Shown here one piece after another: positions 6,056 through 9,048 of a stretch of 9,048 bases of DNA. The notes beneath the pieces are model-generated. The model searched no databases. It was not told the origin of the DNA and was given only the letters and a program-made list of their open reading frames with translations. This DNA is from Huintestinicola sp050874005 (GTDB lineage: Bacteria > Bacillota > Clostridia > Oscillospirales > Ruminococcaceae). Within the stretch, counting starts at the first letter, position 1. Each line of letters starts with the position of its first letter. The stretch is from positions 1-9,048 of the forward strand of contig NZ_JBNMJV010000065.1 in NCBI RefSeq assembly GCF_050874005.1. Reading direction: 5' to 3'. The position numbers and the translations under genes were made by a program.

Positions 6056-7398
6056 GAATTTACGAAAGTATCAACCATTATTCTCTTGTTGTCATCGCTT
6101 GCCAGATCGAGCGACTTCATCTTTTTAAGCCAGTCAATGACCTGTCCCCTGCTGAGCTTGCGGCTGTTGATCTCCTCATTGATGATGTCTGCTTCCAGCT
6201 GCTCCTTTCTTGCTTCAAGTTCATCAAGGCGCTGCTTTGTAGATTTCGTAAGCATACCCATCTGCATTGCGTCGATAAGATTATCAATATACTTCTCTGT
6301 TTCCGCAAGCTCCTTTTTAAGCAGCGGAATAGCCGTATCTTCCTTATCCTGCAAAACCATTACCTTGTCGGCAATTTTGTCTATCATATCCTCGGTGAAC
6401 ATCTTGTCCGCCACTTCCAAAAGCACCGCTTCTTCAATGAAATCCTTGCGAACAGCCTTTTTGTGACAACCCTTGCGATTTTTCGCATTTGAGCACTTGT
6501 AATAGTTATATGTAACATTTCCTCTGCCCGTTCCGCTCTCCCCTACCATGCAGGAGCCGCAATCACCGCAAAACAGCTTGGAAGAGAGGAAATATTCTTC
6601 CTTTGCCTTAAAGTGAGAACGAGTACGCTTGTTCTTCTTCAAACGTTCCTGCACACGATTGAACAGTTCATCGGAAACAATTCTCGGAACGCCGTCTGCT
6701 ATCTCAACGTCCCTATACTTGTAAACGCCTTTGTACTTGCAATTTGAAAGCATTGTGGTCACAGAAGTTTTTGTCATAGGCTTTTTGTATGCGCTGACCA
6801 CGCCCTTATCGTTCAGATATTTCACAATATCCTTTATGAGATAACCGTCCGCATACATTCTGAACGCTTCTTTTACAAACGGAGCAACTAACGGATCAAT
6901 TACATAATGCTTGTTTTCATCAATGATGTAACCGATAGTTCCGGGACCTCCGTTGTACTGACATTTCAAAGCATTTTCGGTCATTCCTCGGATAACCTTT
7001 TCCGAAAGCTCCGCCGAATAGTATTCCGCATATCCCTCAAGCACCGATTCAAGAATAATTCCCTCAGCACCCTCGGAAATGACTTCCGTTGCGGAAATAA
7101 CCTTAGCTCCGTGCTTGCGAAGTACTGCCTTGTAATGAGCCGAATCATAACGGTTGCGAGCAAAACGGTCAAGCTTCCAAACAATAACAGTATCAAAAAG
7201 TCCCTTCTCACTGTCTTTTATCATTTTCTGAAACTGCGGACGATTATCGGTCTTGGCTGACATTGCCCTGTCGATATATGTGCCGACCAGCTTGATACCC
7301 TTACGCTCAGCAAATTCCTTGCACTCACGAAGCTGTCCCTCTATGCTTTCTTCTCTCTGATTGTCGCAAGAATATCTTGCGTATATTACTGCATTCAT
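6043..7398 (-). CDS. large serine recombinase, C-terminally short
   Basis: This 451-residue site-specific recombinase (resolvase domain, Recombinase domain, zinc ribbon) cuts and joins DNA through a serine-DNA bond to integrate or excise mobile elements. The N-terminal resolvase domain covers about 1-140, with nucleophile Ser10 in YARYSCD, Arg8, and WKLDRFAR at 74-81. The Recombinase domain is about 150-260. The zinc ribbon uses Cys277, Cys280, Cys302 and Cys311. A charged coiled coil, about 358-415, follows. It ends at FVNSVYL, about 45-50 residues short of the family members I recall, which continue into a beta-strand tail. The ATG at 7398 (MNAVIYARYS) has GGAGGA 7 bases upstream; the frame's earlier ATG adds a Lys/Asn-rich stretch encoded by the promoter region and was rejected. 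It is transcribed from the promoter at 7442-7470 and may read through into the operon. Confidence 0.93.
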   Translation of the reverse strand: MNAVIYARYSCDNQREESIEGQLRECKEFAERKGIKLVGTYIDRAMSAKTDNRPQFQKMIKDSEKGLFDTVIVWKLDRFARNRYDSAHYKAVLRKHGAKVISATEVISEGAEGIILESVLEGYAEYYSAELSEKVIRGMTENALKCQYNGGPGTIGYIIDENKHYVIDPLVAPFVKEAFRMYADGYLIKDIVKYLNDKGVVSAYKKPMTKTSVTTMLSNCKYKGVYKYRDVEIADGVPRIVSDELFNRVQERLKKNKRTRSHFKAKEEYFLSSKLFCGDCGSCMVGESGTGRGNVTYNYYKCSNAKNRKGCHKKAVRKDFIEEAVLLEVADKMFTEDMIDKIADKVMVLQDKEDTAIPLLKKELAETEKYIDNLIDAMQMGMLTKSTKQRLDELEARKEQLEADIINEEINSRKLSRGQVIDWLKKMKSLDLASDDNKRIMVDTFVNSVYL

Positions 7399-7441
7399 TA
7401 GCACTCCTCCATTTCGTATTTTGTTTTTGTTCTTCAACAAT

Positions 7442-7470
7442 AGTATATCATATTTCAAGAAATTTGCCAA
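7442..7470 (-). promoter_or_regulatory. promoter of the serine recombinase gene
   Basis: On the minus strand TTGGCA (7470-7465) and TATACT (7447-7442) are separated by exactly 17 bases, close to the sigma-70/SigA consensus. Transcription would start near 7435 and give a leader of about 37 bases. This may now be the only promoter for the downstream amino-acid operon as well. It is back to back with the Abi promoter; the two -35 boxes are 39 bases apart. Confidence 0.7.
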
Positions 7471-7509
7471 TGCTTTAAAGTGGTAAATTGAATATTTTTC
7501 TCAAAGCTA

Positions 7510-7538
7510 TTGACTTTTCCGAAAAAATCGAATATAAT
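7510..7538 (+). promoter_or_regulatory. strong promoter of the leader RNA and Abi gene
   Basis: TTGACT at 7510-7515 and TATAAT at 7533-7538 are separated by 17 bases, which is almost perfect SigA consensus. The predicted start is near 7544-7546, so the RNA would begin only a few bases before the hairpin at 7551. Confidence 0.88.
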
Positions 7539-7544
7539 AATAGT

Positions 7545-7600
7545 AACAGAACCCGACACGCCTCTTAACAATGCGTACCACGTCGGGTCGTTTAATTTAT
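7545..7600 (+). ncRNA. structured RNA upstream of Abi gene (abiF-motif-like candidate)
   Basis: ACCCGAC at 7551-7557 pairs with GTCGGGT at 7582-7588. Directly inside, ACGC at 7558-7561 pairs with GCGT at 7573-7576, leaving an 11-base loop CTCTTAACAAT and a 5-base bulge ACCAC on the 3' side. A T-rich tract (TCGTTTAATTT) follows and could cause partial termination, releasing a short RNA of about 50 bases. TTAA in the loop could pair with TTAA at 7592-7595, a possible pseudoknot. A conserved RNA upstream of Abi genes (the abiF motif) has been described; this placement and shape fit it, but I could not run a covariance search. The 5' ACCC could also pair with the ribosome site GGGT at 7604-7607, a possible translational switch. 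Confidence 0.6.
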
Positions 7601-7613
7601 CAGGGGTATTGCT

Positions 7614-8486
7614 ATGGAAATCAAAGAACATCAGCCATCAATGGATATTAACGAACAAATCGAAAATTTAAAGGCTGTCGAGTTAGTCATAGAAAACGAA
7701 GATTATGCTCGTCAGATCCTCAATGATATATCATATTTCCGTCTGATCAAGGCTTATGGACTTGGTTTGAAAAAGAAAAACACAAATTTTGACGGAAGCG
7801 TATCATTTGAGCAGATAGTGGAACTGTATCTCTTCAATGCGAATTTCCGCCAGCTCTTATTCACTATGGTCGAACGCATTGAAATAAATCTTCGGTGCAG
7901 GGTCGCTAATCACTTTTCTCATACATACGGTGTCCTCGGATATGAAGATGCCGCAAATTTCAATGATCCCGATTATCACAAGGAATTTCTCGCTGACATT
8001 GATGATGAGATTGACCGAAACAGCAAAGCTCCGTTTGTCAAGAATTTCCGCAACAATTATGCCGATGGCAAGATCCCATTTTACGCTCTGGTTGAATTAT
8101 TCAGCTTTGGAACGCTTTCCAAATTCTACAAGAATATGAAGCCGAAGGATAAGAAAGCCGTTGCTCAGTTGTACGGCATCGGCTATACTTACCTTGAAAG
8201 CTGGGTCGAGCATATTGCCTTTGTCAGAAATATCTGCGCACATTACGGTCGCTTATACAATGTTAATCTTGCCAAAACGCCTAAGCTGTACAAGCAATAT
8301 ACCGAGCAGGGCATCAGCAGTATCCGAGTTTTTGCTACCCTTCTTTGCATCAAGCATCTTATACCCAATGACAGGCACTGGACGGAATTTGTCGATACGA
8401 TCGATTTACTGTTTGAGAAATACCCTCACGCTGATAAAAAGCTTATGGGCTTTCCCGATAATTGGGCTGATGTTCTAAGATCATAA
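7614..8486 (+). CDS. Abi_2 family (AbiD/AbiF-type) abortive-infection HEPN protein
   Basis: This 290-residue cytoplasmic protein belongs to the Abi_2 family, phage-defence proteins thought to be HEPN-fold RNases that stop growth of infected cells. It opens with the typical 'I..QI..L......I.(N)..YA...L..ISYFRLIKAYG' region (about 14-49). ERIEINLRCRVANHF at 87-101 is the conserved helix and contains Arg94-X5-His100. RNICAHYGRLYN at 205-216 is the clear RX4H HEPN motif (Arg205, His210) followed by the usual H-x-x-R/N segment. There is no signal peptide or membrane segment. The ATG at 7614 has AGGGG 7 bases upstream. It stands alone on the plus strand, has its own promoter, leader RNA and terminator, and lies beside a serine recombinase, which suggests mobile-element cargo. 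Phage specificity and RNA target are unknown. Confidence 0.92.
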   Translation: MEIKEHQPSMDINEQIENLKAVELVIENEDYARQILNDISYFRLIKAYGLGLKKKNTNFDGSVSFEQIVELYLFNANFRQLLFTMVERIEINLRCRVANHFSHTYGVLGYEDAANFNDPDYHKEFLADIDDEIDRNSKAPFVKNFRNNYADGKIPFYALVELFSFGTLSKFYKNMKPKDKKAVAQLYGIGYTYLESWVEHIAFVRNICAHYGRLYNVNLAKTPKLYKQYTEQGISSIRVFATLLCIKHLIPNDRHWTEFVDTIDLLFEKYPHADKKLMGFPDNWADVLRS

Positions 8487-8492
8487 TTTTTC

Positions 8493-8524
8493 ATCGCACT
8501 TGCAGAACGCAGGTGCGATTTTTT
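8493..8524 (+). terminator. Rho-independent terminator of the Abi gene
   Basis: ATCGCACTTGC pairs with GCAGGTGCGAT (11 pairs, one wobble) around AGAAC and is followed by TTTTTT. It starts 6 bases after the Abi stop codon. On the minus strand no T-run follows, so it acts in one direction only. The T-run overlaps the stop codon of the convergent small gene. Confidence 0.92.
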
Positions 8525-8663
8525 AAGCCACCTTGTTATCACTCTCCTTTTCCTCTGAAACATTCTTATAGTATTCGATCATCTGAGCAAGCAGTGAAGC
8601 TGCAAGTGCTTCAAGCTGCTCATCGGTGATTTCTTTATCGTTGTATTCTGTAATGATTGTCAT
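8523..8663 (-). CDS. small hypothetical protein (46 residues)
   Basis: A complete small frame begins at the ATG 8663-8661 and ends at the TAA 8525-8523. It begins MTIITEYNDKEITDEQLEAL and continues as an amphipathic helix (AASLLAQMIEYYKN) with an acidic/basic tail. AGGAG lies 7 bases upstream, which supports translation. I recognise no domain. The helical, acidic character would suit a small regulator or accessory protein of a mobile element, but that is a guess. It converges on the Abi gene and its stop lies inside the T-run of the Abi terminator. The short acidic frame at 8693-8791 lies 29 bases upstream in the same direction and may be co-transcribed. Confidence 0.6.
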   Translation of the reverse strand: MTIITEYNDKEITDEQLEALAASLLAQMIEYYKNVSEEKESDNKVA

Positions 8664-8692
8664 TAGGGTTCTCCTATTCTTTCATCTATTTT

Positions 8693-8791
8693 TTATCGGC
8701 TGAAATCATTATGCCGATAGTCTCTTTCAAGTTCTTCCTCATATTCTTCAAGGTATCTTTCTTCCTGCTCAATCGCCTCCTGTTCCTCCAT
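8693..8791 (-). CDS. short acidic ORF, possible 3' remnant of a gene
   Basis: From the ATG at 8791 this frame gives 32 very acidic, Glu-rich residues (MEEQEAIEQEERYLEEYEEE then a basic end with RDYRHND) that would form a helix or coiled coil. The frame is open further upstream, through FSIDTLLEKA, to a TAA at 8830-8828 that touches the edge of the inverted-repeat block. There is no good ribosome site for the ATG. It may therefore be the surviving 3' end of a gene interrupted by that block. No function is recognised. Confidence 0.35.
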   Translation of the reverse strand: MEEQEAIEQEERYLEEYEEELERDYRHNDFSR

Positions 8792-8829
8792 TGCTTTTTC
8801 AAGGAGAGTATCAATACTAAATCTGAGTT

Positions 8830-8933
8830 AGTACCACTTTTCCGCCGTTTTAGTGCTATGTTGTTGGTATTATTTCTGTACGTTTCTGATACCAAACGCA
8901 TCAGTCATACTATAACGGCGGTATTTTGGTACT
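8830..8933. repeat. nested inverted repeat with four TACCA motifs and a central GTAC
   Basis: The outer arms 8830-8860 and 8906-8933 are imperfect inverted copies sharing AGTACCA, CCGCCGTT, TAGT and ATG. The inner arms TTGGTAT (8864-8870) and ATACCAA (8889-8895) are perfect. The palindrome GTAC at 8878-8881 lies exactly at the centre of the inner arms. TACCA occurs four times in alternating orientation (8832-8836, 8865-8869, 8890-8894, 8927-8931). No T-run pattern fits a terminator, and the CCGCCGTT blocks stand out in AT-rich surroundings. It could be a recombinase attachment or accessory site, a transfer or replication origin, or a miniature transposable element. Confidence 0.65.
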
Positions 8934-8944
8934 GATTTTTTCTG

Positions 8945-9048
8945 TCACACCGTATTGTTGAAGTGGGGCTGCTCTGAATGGGGCGGAATTCTGTGAAAAG
9001 CTCTCTTTTCCACAATTTCAAGAGTAACGCCTTCGGGCATTTTCTTCA
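8945..9048 (-). CDS. partial ORF entering from the right edge, unrecognised
   Basis: One minus-strand frame is open from the window edge to the TGA at 8947-8945. It reads KKMPEGVTLEIVEKRAFHRI followed by PPHSEQPHFNNTV. An ATG at 9040-9038 could start a 31-residue peptide, but the frame is also open to the edge, so this may be the end of a longer gene. The composition looks coding, but no family is recognised. It stops 12 bases before the outer arm of the inverted repeat, so the gene may have lost its natural end. Confidence 0.35.
   Translation of the reverse strand, partial: KKMPEGVTLEIVEKRAFHRIPPHSEQPHFNNTV

Noticed and set aside
7399..7470. 24-residue N-terminal extension of the serine recombinase
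   Set aside because: It lies over the predicted promoter, is Lys/Asn-rich, and the ATG at 7398 has a strong ribosome site directly followed by the conserved resolvase start.
8493..8524. Bidirectional terminator for Abi and the convergent small gene
   Set aside because: On the minus strand the stem is followed by GAAAAATT, not by a T-run.
8686..8901. 71-residue minus-strand frame (Lys/Arg/Asn-rich) across the inverted repeat
   Set aside because: It runs through the palindrome, has no ribosome site, low-complexity basic composition, and a competing acidic frame lies in the same DNA.
1..9048. CRISPR arrays, tRNA or rRNA genes
   Set aside because: No regularly spaced direct repeats, no tRNA-like cloverleaf and no rRNA-like stretch were seen; the Abi protein has HEPN motifs but no Cas genes or spacers are nearby.

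Overview
The window looks like chromosomal DNA of a low-to-moderate GC Firmicute, most likely a gut or rumen Clostridia/Oscillospiraceae member such as a Ruminococcus relative. This is inferred from the strong AGGAGG-type ribosome binding sites, a large serine recombinase of the type common in gut clostridia, a clostridial-style amino-acid binding lipoprotein, a cytidylate kinase-like protein and an iron-dependent alcohol dehydrogenase. I cannot name a species.

Layout, left to right. (1) 1-85: the N-terminus of an IS5-family transposase running off the left edge. (2) 86-442: no gene, but an 82-base long-stem hairpin and a small terminator. (3) 443-6029: a six-gene operon on the minus strand. 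In transcription order it holds a class-III (ArgD-like) aminotransferase, an amino-acid binding lipoprotein, a polar amino-acid permease, its ATPase, a cytidylate kinase-like protein and an iron-dependent alcohol dehydrogenase broken by one frameshift. Several genes are joined by one-base overlaps (TAATG, TGATG), so they are probably translationally coupled. The set fits uptake of an amino acid, transamination to an aldehyde or keto acid, and reduction of an aldehyde; the substrate is unknown. (4) 6043-7398: a large serine recombinase, also minus strand, that stops abruptly where its family normally continues for about 45-50 residues. Its stop codon overlaps the ribosome binding site of the aminotransferase. 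This point is probably a mobile-element boundary or deletion junction, and it separates the operon from any promoter of its own. (5) 7399-7613: divergent sigma-70-type promoters, and a compact structured leader RNA in front of the next gene. (6) 7614-8486: an Abi_2 (AbiD/AbiF-type) abortive-infection HEPN protein with its own strong terminator. (7) 8523-9048: small minus-strand ORFs and a nested inverted repeat of about 104 bases.

The most interesting part is 7510-8524. A near-consensus promoter drives a short hairpin RNA, with a Rho-independent terminator only after the gene, and the gene encodes a HEPN-type Abi protein with a clear RNICAH motif. This matches the known pattern of Abi proteins paired with an upstream structured RNA (anti-phage or toxin-antitoxin-like) and is here carried next to a serine recombinase, probably as mobile-element cargo. 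The second most interesting points are the recombinase/operon junction near 6043 and the palindromic block at 8830-8933.
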